Assembly (NCBI GenBank): GCA_016282095.1
Contig: JAEEJW010000171.1
Location: 1-49,276, forward strand
Direction of reading: 5' to 3'
From: Ruminiclostridium sp.
GTDB lineage: Bacteria; Bacillota; Clostridia; Oscillospirales; Ruminococcaceae
DNA: 49,276 nt
Shown here: positions 41,446 through 49,276 of the stretch, piece after piece
Position numbering within the stretch: position 1 is the stretch's first letter
Layout of the letters: each line of letters begins with the position of its first letter
Notes under the pieces: generated by a model
Database searches by the model: none
Told to the model about the DNA's origin: nothing
Seen by the model: the letters and a program-made list of their open reading frames with translations, nothing else
Position numbers and translations under genes: made by a program

Positions 41446-42504
41446 TTATTCAGCGGCCGCTTCCGTTTCCTCGGCGGCGGTCTCTTCGGGCTCAAGAAGT
41501 ATGGATTCCGGTATCTCCGATATCGGTATGCTGTATGTGGGTCCGGTATAGTCTTCCTCGCCGCCCTGCTGGTCTACCACTGCATCCGCGTACTTGCCGT
41601 CGAGGCCGTTGATGATCTGCTGCACGGTATCGTCGGAAGTGCCGCCGTATACGTCGGTGCGGTCGATTATATCGGAATGTGTATATTCGATACCGTAGTC
41701 ATACATCAGCATATCCTGGATAACTTCGGTATCCTGCGCCGCTATTTCGTTTCTCGTTATGACAAGCTCAACACGGCGGTTCTGGGCTCTGCCCTCTTCG
41801 GTGCTGTTATCGGCTATCGGGTCATGCTGTGCTCTGCCCTCGACAACGAACTTGTTGCTGTCCACAACAACGTTGAAGTCCATGTACTTCGTTACCGAAC
41901 TTGCTCTGGCCGCCGACAGATCCCAGTCGTTGACCGCCGAGAACGCCACAGCCGCGGTATGTCCCTGTACTCTTACGGATTTGATGTATTCACTGATAGC
42001 CTTTATGCCGGGCATTACGGTTCGCAGCGCCTTCTTGCCGGATTCTTTGAGCACGGCACTGTCGCCGTCGAACATTATCGCGTTGTCAAATCTTATATTT
42101 ATGCGGCCGGCGGAGCTCTGCGTAACAGAAACGGCTCCGGAGAACTCGCTTTCCGCCACGGCTTTGGAAGCCCACGCGAAGAGCTCGTCGAAGTTGTTCG
42201 GCAGACCCAGCGAATCCTTTTCGGTGCTGTGCTGCGTGCCTTCGCCGTTGTTTGCGGGAACATCGCTGTTGCCATCATTGTCGGACTTGCTGTCGCCCGC
42301 ATCTATATCCTCCATGACAAACGGGTTGATATACTGACCCTGGCTGTTGAAGGACTGGAATATATACTGGAATTTAGTCTCGTCCGGAGTCGACGCCGCA
42401 TACAGAAGCACGAAAAAGCACATCAGCAGCGTTACCATGTCTCCGTATGTGGACATCCACTCGTCAACACCGGTATGTATGATCTTGACTTTTTTCTTCG
42501 CCAT
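41446..42504 (-). CDS. motB: Flagellar stator protein MotB
   Basis: A 352-residue stator subunit. The N-terminal plug and transmembrane helix VDEWMSTYGDMVTLLMCFFVLLYAA includes the proton- or sodium-carrying Asp (YGDM). The C-terminal OmpA-like peptidoglycan-binding domain has FDNAIMFDGDSAVLKESGKKAL and NDWDLSAARASSVTKYM...STEEGRAQNRRVELVI. A long Glu/Ala/Asp tail follows. Start behind GAGGAAAGAAAT. A promoter lies directly upstream, so motB and downstream genes can be made separately from motA. Confidence 0.95.
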   Translation of the reverse strand: MAKKKVKIIHTGVDEWMSTYGDMVTLLMCFFVLLYAASTPDETKFQYIFQSFNSQGQYINPFVMEDIDAGDSKSDNDGNSDVPANNGEGTQHSTEKDSLGLPNNFDELFAWASKAVAESEFSGAVSVTQSSAGRINIRFDNAIMFDGDSAVLKESGKKALRTVMPGIKAISEYIKSVRVQGHTAAVAFSAVNDWDLSAARASSVTKYMDFNVVVDSNKFVVEGRAQHDPIADNSTEEGRAQNRRVELVITRNEIAAQDTEVIQDMLMYDYGIEYTHSDIIDRTDVYGGTSDDTVQQIINGLDGKYADAVVDQQGGEEDYTGPTYSIPISEIPESILLEPEETAAEETEAAAE

Positions 42505-42558
42505 ATTTCTTTCCTCACTGACCTGTACTCACGGCAGATGAAAACAAGTCAGTAATAT

Positions 42559-42587
42559 ATTATACCATAAAAGCAGATCTTTTGCAA
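42559..42587 (-). promoter_or_regulatory. Predicted internal sigma-A promoter before motB (extended -10)
   Basis: On the minus strand TTGCAA, 17 bases, TATAAT with TGG before it. It lies inside the operon, in the 138-base motA-motB gap. A CTGACTTG / CAGGTCAG hairpin (42518-42552) is in the resulting leader. Confidence 0.65.
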
Positions 42588-42642
42588 TATTTTTCTGCAT
42601 TTTTACTGTCTGTTCTGCTCGCAGGGCGAGCAATTTCAGTCA

Positions 42643-43410
42643 TCAGCCGCCTGCGGCTTCTTCCTTCTTGGCCGACTTCGGCATCATGAACTCAAGTTTT
42701 TCCTTTATCATTCGGGGGTTCGAACCGGCAGCAATTGCCATTACGCCCTCGATGATAATCTGCATACAGAACACTTCATCGTCATGCGCGTTTTTCAGCG
42801 ATGTCGCGATAGGCGTGAAGATAACGTTCGCGAACAGTGAACCGTAGAACGTGGTAATGAGCGCGGTCGCCATAGCCGGACCGAGGTCACCGCCGTCCAG
42901 GTTCTGAAGCATGATAACAAGTCCGACCAGCGTACCTATCATTCCGAAGGCCGGACACAGGCTGGCGCCCTTCTCAAAGAATCCTCGGTTCGCTTCATGA
43001 CGGGCTTCGAGGAATTCCAGCGAGCCTTCGAGCATCTCTCTTACCTTTGCCGAATCGTTTGCGTCTACGATAAGCATAAGACTCTGCTTCATGAACGGGT
43101 CGTCGCACTTGTTGGCACTGTCTTCCAGCGCGAGAAGTCCCTTGCTTCGCGCTGTATTTGCGAATTCGACTATCTGATCTATGTACTTCTGCGGGTTGTA
43201 CTTCTGAGGCAGTATTGCGAGAATGAACAGCTTGGGAAGTGTTTTCAGCAGCGAGAGCGGTGAAAGTCCGATAAGTACACCGAACGTGCCTCCGACGGTG
43301 ATCATCAGCGACGGTATATCTATGAACCAGTCGAGCTGTCCGCCCTGGAAGATACCGAACAGGATAAGTCCGAACGCCAGTACCCAGCCTATTATAAGTG
43401 TAATATTCAA
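42643..43410 (-). CDS. motA: Flagellar stator protein MotA (TTG start)
   Basis: A 255-residue, four-segment stator protein. Signatures are WVLAFGLILFGIFQGGQLDWFIDIPSLMITVGGTFGVLI, the cytosolic loop with torque residues (ALEDSANKCDDPFMKQSLMLIVDA), and LCPAFGMIGTLVGLVIMLQNL...TFYGSLFANVIFTPIA. It starts with TTG at 43410 behind CGGAGGGAACCATT. With MotB it forms the ion channel that drives rotation. It follows flbD after 113 bases. Confidence 0.95.
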   Translation of the reverse strand: MNITLIIGWVLAFGLILFGIFQGGQLDWFIDIPSLMITVGGTFGVLIGLSPLSLLKTLPKLFILAILPQKYNPQKYIDQIVEFANTARSKGLLALEDSANKCDDPFMKQSLMLIVDANDSAKVREMLEGSLEFLEARHEANRGFFEKGASLCPAFGMIGTLVGLVIMLQNLDGGDLGPAMATALITTFYGSLFANVIFTPIATSLKNAHDDEVFCMQIIIEGVMAIAAGSNPRMIKEKLEFMMPKSAKKEEAAGG

Positions 43411-43523
43411 AATGGTTCCCTCCGGTAAAATTATATTTTTTCACACCAAATCCCGCATAAACCCGGATACCTGCCGCTCTGACGCAGCGAAGCATTCGGG
43501 ATCATACGGTAATAATGCGATAT

Positions 43524-43733
43524 TCAGCTTTCCCGCGGGTTCTCCCTGATCCGCGCATGGCAGGCGCGGTTGAAGCCCACGATCTTTCCCATTATCTCGT
43601 TAAGAGATTCCTGAACTATATAACTGTTTCCGTTCACCATATTGACCACAGTGTCCGGAGACTCCACAACATTTTCGATATGTGCTTCATTCAGCATTAT
43701 ATCCTTGCCGTTGAGTTTCGTTAAAATTATCAT
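43524..43733 (-). CDS. flbD: FlbD-family flagellar protein
   Basis: A 69-residue protein, MIILTKLNGKDIMLNEAHIENVVESPDTVVNMVNGNSYIV, matching the small FlbD/SwrD family usually found between flgE and motA. In Bacillus the homologue SwrD raises stator power. Here the tail (NRACHARIRENPRES) is longer than usual. Start follows CAAGGATAGAAT. Confidence 0.9.
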   Translation of the reverse strand: MIILTKLNGKDIMLNEAHIENVVESPDTVVNMVNGNSYIVQESLNEIMGKIVGFNRACHARIRENPRES

Positions 43734-43796
43734 ATTCTATCCTTGTATAAACCGCTTATGCGGTGAGGGACAAGCCCTCACCGCTGCGGAAGATGA

Positions 43797-45749
43797 TTAT
43801 CTCTTGAGGTTGATGAGCTCTTCGAGCATGGTATCCGATACTGTGATGATACGCGAGTTTGCCTGATAGCCTCTTTGCGTGATTATCATGTCGGAAAATT
43901 CCTGCGCGAGGTCAACATTGGACATTTCCAGCGCACCGGCAACCACATCGCCAGCGCCGTCCTTGCCCGCGATCTTCACCTGTGCCTCGCCGGAAGCGAG
44001 TGTCGCTCTCCAGAGCGTGGTGCCCGCCTGCTCAAGACCGGTGGGGTTCTCAAAAGTAGCAATGTCTATACGTCCGAGATAGAGCAGACCGTGTACCGCA
44101 TGACGGCCTATGATAGTACCGTCGTTCTGGATACGCAGGGACTCCAGGTCGTCAACCTCCTGCTCCGCCGCAAGTCGTCCGTCGGTAAGCGTTACCGTGC
44201 TCATAGCTGTGGCGATATCCGAGAAGAAGTTGTCACGGCCGCCGGCAAGTCCTAAGCGCTCGGTTTTTGCGCCGAGTGCGGTTGAGAAGCTGAAATTCGG
44301 GATATAAGCGGACTCAGCCACTTCGCTCTCCGTAGTATTGCCGCTGTCGTCGGTAGTGGTCACTTTGTGAGTGGTCTCGGCTGCGGAAACAGTGATCTTG
44401 TAATCTTCACCCTTGTCGGCCGCGGCGAGGTTCACTGCCTTCTGGATAGCTTCCAGAGTCGTGCTCTCGGGAACGGTTATGGTAAGTGTGCTGTCCTTCC
44501 ACTTCGCAACAGGCGCCGAGCCGATAGAAGAGGAATACTTGAGATCTATCTCGTATTTGTTTGCGAACTCGCCGGGAGTGTCGGCTGTGAATGTGAGGGA
44601 TATCTTATCCGCCACGCTGCCGTCGGCGTCGTAAGTATAGAGATCAAGCGTATTTGTGGCATTGAGCGCCTGCACATCGCTGTAGGAGGGCAGGTTATCG
44701 AAGCTCACGTCCAGGGGCAGGATATCCTCGGAAAGGTCAACACCGCCCTGCTTGATCGCATCGTTGAGCTTGGTCTCGAAATCATCGAGAGCAGCCTGCG
44801 TATATATATTTCTTGCATTGGAAATTTCTGCCGCAAAAGTTCTGTCTTCAGCGGAGAGCTCATTGATCTTGCCTTCGAGACGTCTGTAAGCCTCGGCGTA
44901 ATACTCAGGATCAGTCTCCCACGGCAGCGGGTCGGTATCGGGTGCGCCGTCGGGTCTGGTATTTCCGTACTTCTCGCGGAGATTGAGTATTATCGCGGCA
45001 GCCTCGGCGTCCTTGGGTTCCGTGGCTGTGGGATCCACATAGTCTGTGTACAGGTCTATCACAGTCTTGTTGTAGTCCTTGAGAGCTTCGCCGCCAAAGT
45101 CCTGGTCGAGATCCATGTATATGGTGAGGTTGGGGCCGCTCTTTGTGGCGAAGGGAGTATCCGAGTTCACGATAGAGAACGAGATGTTGCCCTCTTCTCC
45201 GGGAGAAGCCGCCGTGATAGTGATGTCGTAGCCGTTGACATTCTTGGTCGATGACGCTTTGTTGTCCTCGACTGCGGGTATTCTTATGTTGATGCGCTGT
45301 GACTGGCCTGTCTCAACACCGGTGGGGTCGCCCGAAACGCCCAGCACCATATTGCCGTTCTGGTCGCAGAGGTTGCCGTAGCTGTCCACGGAGAACTTGC
45401 CGGAACGGGTGTAATATATATTTCCCGAATCGTCCATTACCTGGAAGAAACCTTCGCCCTCAAGAGCGCAGTCATAATAGCTGTCGGTGTATGTAAAACC
45501 CGACTGTGTCATGATCTGCTGCACCGAACCGAGCTGTGCGCCGTAGCCTATCTGGGTGGGGTTCTTACCGCCCGTGGTGGCATCGCCCGCCGAAGCGTTG
45601 GTCTTGGTCTGGTAGTAAACGTCCTTGAACGTTACCGCGCTTGCCTTGTAGCCTGTTGTATTTACATTGGAGATGTTATTGCCTATAACGTCCATTCTCT
45701 GGTTATGGGTCTTCATTCCGGCAACACCGGAATACAATGATTTCATCAT
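43797..45749 (-). CDS. flgE: Flagellar hook protein FlgE, long form
   Basis: I start at MMKSLYSGVAG (45749), because AAAGGAATTACCGCT precedes it; the 31 track residues before that are the intergenic region. N-terminal rod/hook signature: LYSGVAGMKTHNQRMDVIGNNISNVNTTGYKA. C-terminus: MSNVDLAQEFSDMIITQRGYQANSRIITVSDTMLEELINLKR. At 650 residues it is longer than typical hook proteins (about 400-450 in enterics), with a large central region (about 150-500) including a DLYTDYVDPTATEPKDAEAA segment. It forms the curved hook, exported under FlgD's cap. Confidence 0.93.
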   Translation of the reverse strand: MMKSLYSGVAGMKTHNQRMDVIGNNISNVNTTGYKASAVTFKDVYYQTKTNASAGDATTGGKNPTQIGYGAQLGSVQQIMTQSGFTYTDSYYDCALEGEGFFQVMDDSGNIYYTRSGKFSVDSYGNLCDQNGNMVLGVSGDPTGVETGQSQRINIRIPAVEDNKASSTKNVNGYDITITAASPGEEGNISFSIVNSDTPFATKSGPNLTIYMDLDQDFGGEALKDYNKTVIDLYTDYVDPTATEPKDAEAAAIILNLREKYGNTRPDGAPDTDPLPWETDPEYYAEAYRRLEGKINELSAEDRTFAAEISNARNIYTQAALDDFETKLNDAIKQGGVDLSEDILPLDVSFDNLPSYSDVQALNATNTLDLYTYDADGSVADKISLTFTADTPGEFANKYEIDLKYSSSIGSAPVAKWKDSTLTITVPESTTLEAIQKAVNLAAADKGEDYKITVSAAETTHKVTTTDDSGNTTESEVAESAYIPNFSFSTALGAKTERLGLAGGRDNFFSDIATAMSTVTLTDGRLAAEQEVDDLESLRIQNDGTIIGRHAVHGLLYLGRIDIATFENPTGLEQAGTTLWRATLASGEAQVKIAGKDGAGDVVAGALEMSNVDLAQEFSDMIITQRGYQANSRIITVSDTMLEELINLKR

Positions 45750-45838
45750 AGCGGTAATTCCTTTCTGGTCTGCCGCCGCGCCGTCCTTCTGTCGTTCGGG
45801 ACGGCCATATCTCCCGGGAACTTCTCCCGGGTCCGATA

Positions 45839-46243
45839 TCATACTATAACGGCGGAATCAATGTTGGTAAATACGTTTTCTTTTAGATCTTCTGCCGATA
45901 CCGTTGTTATGACGGTATTGTTCTTGACGCTCACGATAAATGCCGTGCTGTCCACGAGTATGAGACTCTCGTCACAGCCCTTCTCCGCTGCGAGCTCCAC
46001 TCCTCTGTTGAGACGCTCGATACGGTCGTTGCCGACAATGTCGATCTGTCTGCTCTCAAGGCGCTTTATCGCGTGATTGGAGAATTCCACTTCCTTGTTT
46101 CCGAGCTTTTCACGAAGCTCCTCCGCAAAGCTGCCTGCTCTGTCCTCCGCCCGTTCTGTGTTCTGTACTCCGGGTGAAGTCCGTCCCGCCCCTGTGGAAA
46201 CGCTTACCGCGCCGCGTCCGGCAAGATACTCACTTATCAGCAT
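45839..46243 (-). CDS. TIGR02530-family flagellar operon protein
   Basis: A 134-residue protein. The last 80 residues (VEFSNHAIKRLESRQIDIVGNDRIERLNRGVELAAEKGCDESLILVDSTAFIVSVKNNTVITTV) match the small uncharacterised family found between flgD and flgE in Firmicutes and spirochaetes. The first 45 are Gly/Ser/Arg-rich and probably disordered, like an export signal. Start ATG follows ATGAGGGAACAC. Its function is unknown; position suggests a role in hook assembly. Confidence 0.88.
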   Translation of the reverse strand: MLISEYLAGRGAVSVSTGAGRTSPGVQNTERAEDRAGSFAEELREKLGNKEVEFSNHAIKRLESRQIDIVGNDRIERLNRGVELAAEKGCDESLILVDSTAFIVSVKNNTVITTVSAEDLKENVFTNIDSAVIV

Positions 46244-46267
46244 CGTGTTCCCTCATTTCCGGTCGGT

Positions 46268-47086
46268 TCATTCAAATAACTCGTAAATATCTTCGATATC
46301 GTCCTCGTCGGTCTCAATAACGCCCGTATCGTCTCCGGAAGATGTCTGCTGCTGTGTGGAAGCCGCTTCTTCTGCCGCTGCCGCTGTGGGTGCGCTGACA
46401 TTCTCCTCTGCGGGTGTTTCCTCTTCGGGCTCGTCCGTACTCTGCGATGCCGCAGTTTCCTGAGCCTCGGGGCCGTTCACCTTGACTATCTCGGTGGCGT
46501 CATAAGCATAGCCGTTTACGATCACTCTCACGTTACCGTTCTCGATCTCCAGTGAGCTTGCCACGCCTTCATCGATGTAAGTCATTCCTGTGCTGTCTAC
46601 CGACTGTACAACAACTGTCCTGCCCAGTATACCTGCCGCGAAAGCTCCGTAGTCGCCTATACCGGAAGCGCTTTGTGTTTCGCTGCCGTGTACCTGGCTG
46701 ACCGAGCTGAGTGCGTACTGTGTGCCCTTTACGCTTACCTTCGGGTCGCTGCCGTGTGTGACAAAATCCACGGTTCCCGTTATCGCTTCGCCGTCTCCCG
46801 CAGTAACCGTAACTTTCTTGCCTACCAGGCTGTCCGCGTAGTTCTGCTTCTGTGTGTCATAAGCGTCCTGCTGTGCCTGAAGAGCCGTAAAGCTCGCCAT
46901 CTGGGAAATGAACTCGGTGTTCGATGTGGGCTCGAGGGGATCCTGATTCTGCATCTCCGCCACAAGAAGCGAATAGAAGTTGTCCATGGTGATAAGGTCG
47001 TGCTTATCGTTTGTGAACATATCCTTGTACTTCTCGTAATTGCTCTGCGGGGAGGCAAGATTGTCGAGTCCTGTTACAGATGCCAT
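46268..47086 (-). CDS. flgD: Flagellar hook cap protein FlgD with acidic tail
   Basis: A 272-residue hook-scaffolding protein. The conserved N-terminal part is MDNFYSLLVAEMQNQDPLEPTSNTEFISQMASFTALQ (residues 35-70). A tudor/FN3-like region follows (VGKKVTVTAGDGEAITGTVDFVTHGSDPKVSV). The last 60 residues are an acidic, Thr/Ser/Glu-rich tail ending DEDDIEDIYELFE, which ordinary FlgD proteins lack. FlgD caps the growing hook and leaves when FliK signals completion. Start follows AAAGGAGGAGAAACA. Confidence 0.92.
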   Translation of the reverse strand: MASVTGLDNLASPQSNYEKYKDMFTNDKHDLITMDNFYSLLVAEMQNQDPLEPTSNTEFISQMASFTALQAQQDAYDTQKQNYADSLVGKKVTVTAGDGEAITGTVDFVTHGSDPKVSVKGTQYALSSVSQVHGSETQSASGIGDYGAFAAGILGRTVVVQSVDSTGMTYIDEGVASSLEIENGNVRVIVNGYAYDATEIVKVNGPEAQETAASQSTDEPEEETPAEENVSAPTAAAAEEAASTQQQTSSGDDTGVIETDEDDIEDIYELFE

Positions 47087-47110
47087 TGTTTCTCCTCCTT
47101 TACTGTTTCG

Positions 47111-48721
47111 TTAAATGCTTTGCAGAAGGTCGTAGAAGCTCTCTCCGTCATTATCGTCCTGCTTCTTTCCATCATCGTCCTGTCTGCCGTATGGGTTCTT
47201 GCTGCTGCCGTCGTAGCTCTGTTCGTTGAACTGCGTGTCCTCGTGCTCGGAAACTATCTGGCACTTCTCAAGCTGTACACCGCTGTCACGGAGCATACTC
47301 TGAAGTCCTTCATTCCTTGCTGCGAGCATGGCTCCCGTTCTCGGGTCGTCCGCCGTGATCTCCACCGATATCCTCTCACCTGCTGCCGCTATCTTGACTG
47401 TTATGCGTCCCAGCGATTCGGGATTGAGTACCATCGTGAACTCGGTATGGTCGTCCTGCATACTCTGTATGCGGTCGAGTATCTGTTCCGCTGTCTGGAC
47501 TTCGGGAGGTCTTACCTCCGCCGTTTCAGGGAACATAGGCTCGTTCTCTACCGGAATGTCAGTCTCTGTCCTGCTGCCCATCAGTTCAGCAGCCATGTGT
47601 ACCGCATCGTAGGTCTCGGTATCGGTCTCCGGTTTATTGCCGTCTTCCGTCACCATGTCGGCTCTCGTTCCGTTGAGGATATGGTCAAGCTCTCCTGTGC
47701 GGTCTGTCCGGAACATTCTGTTTGAAAGCTCTGCCTGACTGCCTTCCGCCATAGTCGGGGTCTCCTCGCCGTTACCGTATACATGACGCACGCTGATATC
47801 CGATATGCCGAGTTCGTCCTTTACCTCATCGATGAGATCGGCGAGCATCTTCACAGTCTCGGTCACCGTAAGGCTGCTCATATCCGGAGCTTCTTCCGGT
47901 TCCGCCGCTGCCGAAACAGCCTCAAAGTCTGCCGCCGCCGCTTCAACCGACAGTTTTCCGTCGGCAAGCTTCTGCACCGACTCTCCGACGAACGCTTTCA
48001 GTCCCTCGTCGAACTCCGGCTCGATGTACTCCGGTTCCTCCGGCATCTCTTCCGCCAGCACCGCAGCGAACTCCGCGCCGCTTTCCGCATCCGCAGTCAC
48101 GGTCAATTCCGCCTGTCCGGGTTCCGTAGTCACAACAACCGGTTCTTCCGTGCCCGGCGCTATATCCGATATCTGCATATCGTCAGCAGCCGCAGCCGCC
48201 ACAGCCGCGCCTTCCGCCGATCCGTCAGAGATCGCCGCCAGCACCTGCATAATGGCATCTATCAGCACGTCTTCCGGCAGTTCGGTGATGTCCTCACTGT
48301 CTTTCAGCGTTTCAAGCGCCTGCGAGAGCATTTCCGCAGCTTCGGCCTTATCTGGCTTTTCGCCTGTCTCGCGCACTGTCTGTGTCACGAGCTCGGCCGC
48401 CTTGCGCAGAAGATCCTCTGCCGCCTGAACATCAGCCGGTTCCGCGCTGTCGAACGTGCTGCTCTTTTCCTGCTGTCCGCGCATTTCACCGGATATTTTT
48501 TCTGCGGGTCTTGAAGTGCTTTTTTCGGTAAACCGGAACTCCTGTCTCAGATCCTTGCCGCCGCGCACTCCGCTGCCCTGAGCCGACATACCCTGACGGC
48601 TTCCGGTATCCTTCTTCACGGTACCCAGCACGTCGGAAAATCCTCCGTCGCCCTGCTCACGCTGTCCGGAGCGGTTCGCAGTCCCCACCTTCATATCCAT
48701 GGATACTGCCTTCGTTAACAC
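47111..48721 (-). CDS. fliK: Flagellar hook-length control protein FliK (GTG start)
   Basis: A 536-residue protein. The long first part is acidic, repetitive and disordered-looking, as in FliK rulers. The C-terminal domain is FTMVLNPESLGRITVKIAAAGERISVEITADDPRTGAMLAARNEGLQSMLRDSGVQL, the FliK-type substrate-switch core (LxPxxLGxVxV). It is secreted during hook growth and triggers FlhB to change substrates. I set the start at GTG 48721: AAGGAGG is seven bases before it, whereas the track GTG (48727) is almost fused to the binding site. It is first in the flagellar operon. Confidence 0.85.
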   Translation of the reverse strand: MLTKAVSMDMKVGTANRSGQREQGDGGFSDVLGTVKKDTGSRQGMSAQGSGVRGGKDLRQEFRFTEKSTSRPAEKISGEMRGQQEKSSTFDSAEPADVQAAEDLLRKAAELVTQTVRETGEKPDKAEAAEMLSQALETLKDSEDITELPEDVLIDAIMQVLAAISDGSAEGAAVAAAAADDMQISDIAPGTEEPVVVTTEPGQAELTVTADAESGAEFAAVLAEEMPEEPEYIEPEFDEGLKAFVGESVQKLADGKLSVEAAAADFEAVSAAAEPEEAPDMSSLTVTETVKMLADLIDEVKDELGISDISVRHVYGNGEETPTMAEGSQAELSNRMFRTDRTGELDHILNGTRADMVTEDGNKPETDTETYDAVHMAAELMGSRTETDIPVENEPMFPETAEVRPPEVQTAEQILDRIQSMQDDHTEFTMVLNPESLGRITVKIAAAGERISVEITADDPRTGAMLAARNEGLQSMLRDSGVQLEKCQIVSEHEDTQFNEQSYDGSSKNPYGRQDDDGKKQDDNDGESFYDLLQSI

Positions 48722-48791
48722 ATTCACACCTCCTTTTCTTTGATATACAGCAGCAAAAGGGCATACTACCCCTTATACTACTATTAACTTC

Positions 48792-48820
48792 ATTATACAC
48801 AAATACACACGAAAAGTCAA
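48792..48820 (-). promoter_or_regulatory. Predicted sigma-A promoter of the flagellar operon
   Basis: On the minus strand TTGACT, 17 bases, TATAAT, giving a leader of about 64 bases before fliK. Confidence 0.85.
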
Positions 48821-48852
48821 TGTAATTTTGTAACTTTTTACGATTATTTGCA

Positions 48853-48879
48853 ATATCGGTAATATTTTTGTTACTTTTA
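48853..48879 (-). promoter_or_regulatory. Predicted sigma-28 promoter upstream of fliK
   Basis: On the minus strand TAAA (48876-48879), 15 bases, ACCGATAT (48853-48860). Compared with TAAA-N15-GCCGATAW it differs at one base. It lies upstream of the sigma-A promoter. Confidence 0.6.
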
Positions 48880-48907
48880 TACTAAAAATTTTGTACGAAT
48901 AACAAGG

Positions 48908-49276
48908 TCATTGCTCCGGGACGGCGTCGGCATCATATTTCGGCAGCCTCCGCCGCATGAAAACGAAGCAGATAAGGTGCACCAGAAACGTCACTATCCA
49001 CGATACGGGATAGGACATGAACAGCCAGAACTCGGTGTGAAACTCTTCGAGCTGAAAGCCCGTGAATATCCATAATATGCGCAGACCGCAGGCTCCAAGC
49101 AGCGACACTATCGTCGGTGTGACCGCGTATTCCATTCCCCTTATCGATCCGACTATGCAGTCCATAAGCCCGCAGGTCAGGTACAGCGTGCAGACGAGGC
49201 TCATACGCACAAGTCCGGCTTCTATCACATCGGGGCGGCTGTCATAAATGCTCAGCAGCGGCCGTCCGAACAGGAA
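48908..49276 (-). CDS. MATE-family efflux transporter, C-terminal part (cut by window edge)
   Basis: The open frame continues to the window edge, past the track start: FGRPLLSIYDSRPDVIEAGLVRMSLVCTLYLTCGLMDCIVGSIRGMEYAVTPTIVSLLG. The pattern GxxDxxxGxxRGxxxxxxPxxxxxxG and the following segments (LRILWIFTGF, LFMSYPVSWIVTFLVHLICFVFM) match the last third of MATE (DinF/NorM-like) transporters. It ends in a short charged tail and stops just before the flagellar promoter region. The substrate cannot be told. Confidence 0.8.
   Translation of the reverse strand, partial: FLFGRPLLSIYDSRPDVIEAGLVRMSLVCTLYLTCGLMDCIVGSIRGMEYAVTPTIVSLLGACGLRILWIFTGFQLEEFHTEFWLFMSYPVSWIVTFLVHLICFVFMRRRLPKYDADAVPEQ

Noticed and set aside
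48722-48790. c-di-GMP riboswitch in the fliK leader
   Set aside because: Leader is about 64 bases with only a small AAGGG/CCCTT hairpin; no GEMM-type core is seen.
1-49276. Mobile element, prophage, defence system or RNA gene
   Set aside because: No transposase, integrase, phage, restriction or toxin-antitoxin gene, and no tRNA or rRNA sequence was recognised.

Overview
The window is an ordinary chromosomal segment of a motile, Gram-positive-type Clostridia, most likely of the Oscillospiraceae/Ruminococcaceae group. The evidence is the SCIFF ribosomally made peptide with its radical SAM maturase, the FliY-type motor switch protein and CheC/CheD chemotaxis pair typical of Firmicutes, sortase-type SPDTG surface proteins, and strong SD sequences with TTGNNN-17 bp-TATAAT promoters. 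I see no rRNA, tRNA, CRISPR array, transposase, integrase or plasmid/phage gene, and no stretch over 300 bases without a gene. The longest gaps (about 290 bases, before metG and before the second surface-protein gene) hold promoters, leaders and terminators.

Layout. 0-2.2 kb (minus): the start of ftsX, then ftsE, and a PucR/CdaR-type regulator. 2.4-5.5 kb (plus): metG and a flippase-like/LPG-synthase-type membrane protein, ended by a clear terminator. 5.7-10.1 kb (minus): a GNAT acetyltransferase and three secreted proteins sharing one C-terminal sorting cassette (GDVAAA..SKGSPDTGVADVAAVAGLA). 10.2-20.7 kb (minus): an FkbH-like HAD protein and two DHHW-family surface proteins (one with a His-rich repeat), downstream of pth, a small helical protein, mfd and an ECF-transporter S component. 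20.8-26.7 kb (minus): a small unknown, an HtrA protease, SCIFF maturase, the 47-residue SCIFF peptide (absent from the ORF track) and recJ.

26.8-48.8 kb (minus) is a flagellar/chemotaxis supercluster read from a promoter near 48.8 kb: fliK-flgD-TIGR02530-flgE-flbD-motA-motB-fliM-fliY-cheY-fliO-fliP-fliQ-fliR-flhB-flhA-fliA-flgF-flgG-cheC-cheD-fapA, then an unknown 300-residue protein with its own promoter. The cluster encodes hook assembly, stator, switch, export gate, the flagellar sigma factor and CheY-P removal. It lacks flhF, flhG, fliL, cheA, cheW and cheB at the places where they often sit. Sigma-28-like sites (TAAA-N15-CGATAT type) lie before fliK and before the last gene, which suggests that FliA feeds back on its own operon and drives the unknown gene. 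A partial MATE-family transporter closes the window.

The most unusual points are: the two internal FliM-like CheY-binding-type motifs in the FliY linker; the three-protein surface array with a homogenised sorting cassette and matching 5' stem-loop leaders; the DHHW/FkbH cassette with a His-rich cytoplasmic repeat; and frequent TTG/GTG starts in the flagellar operon. All functional statements are from sequence reading and family knowledge; no search was run.
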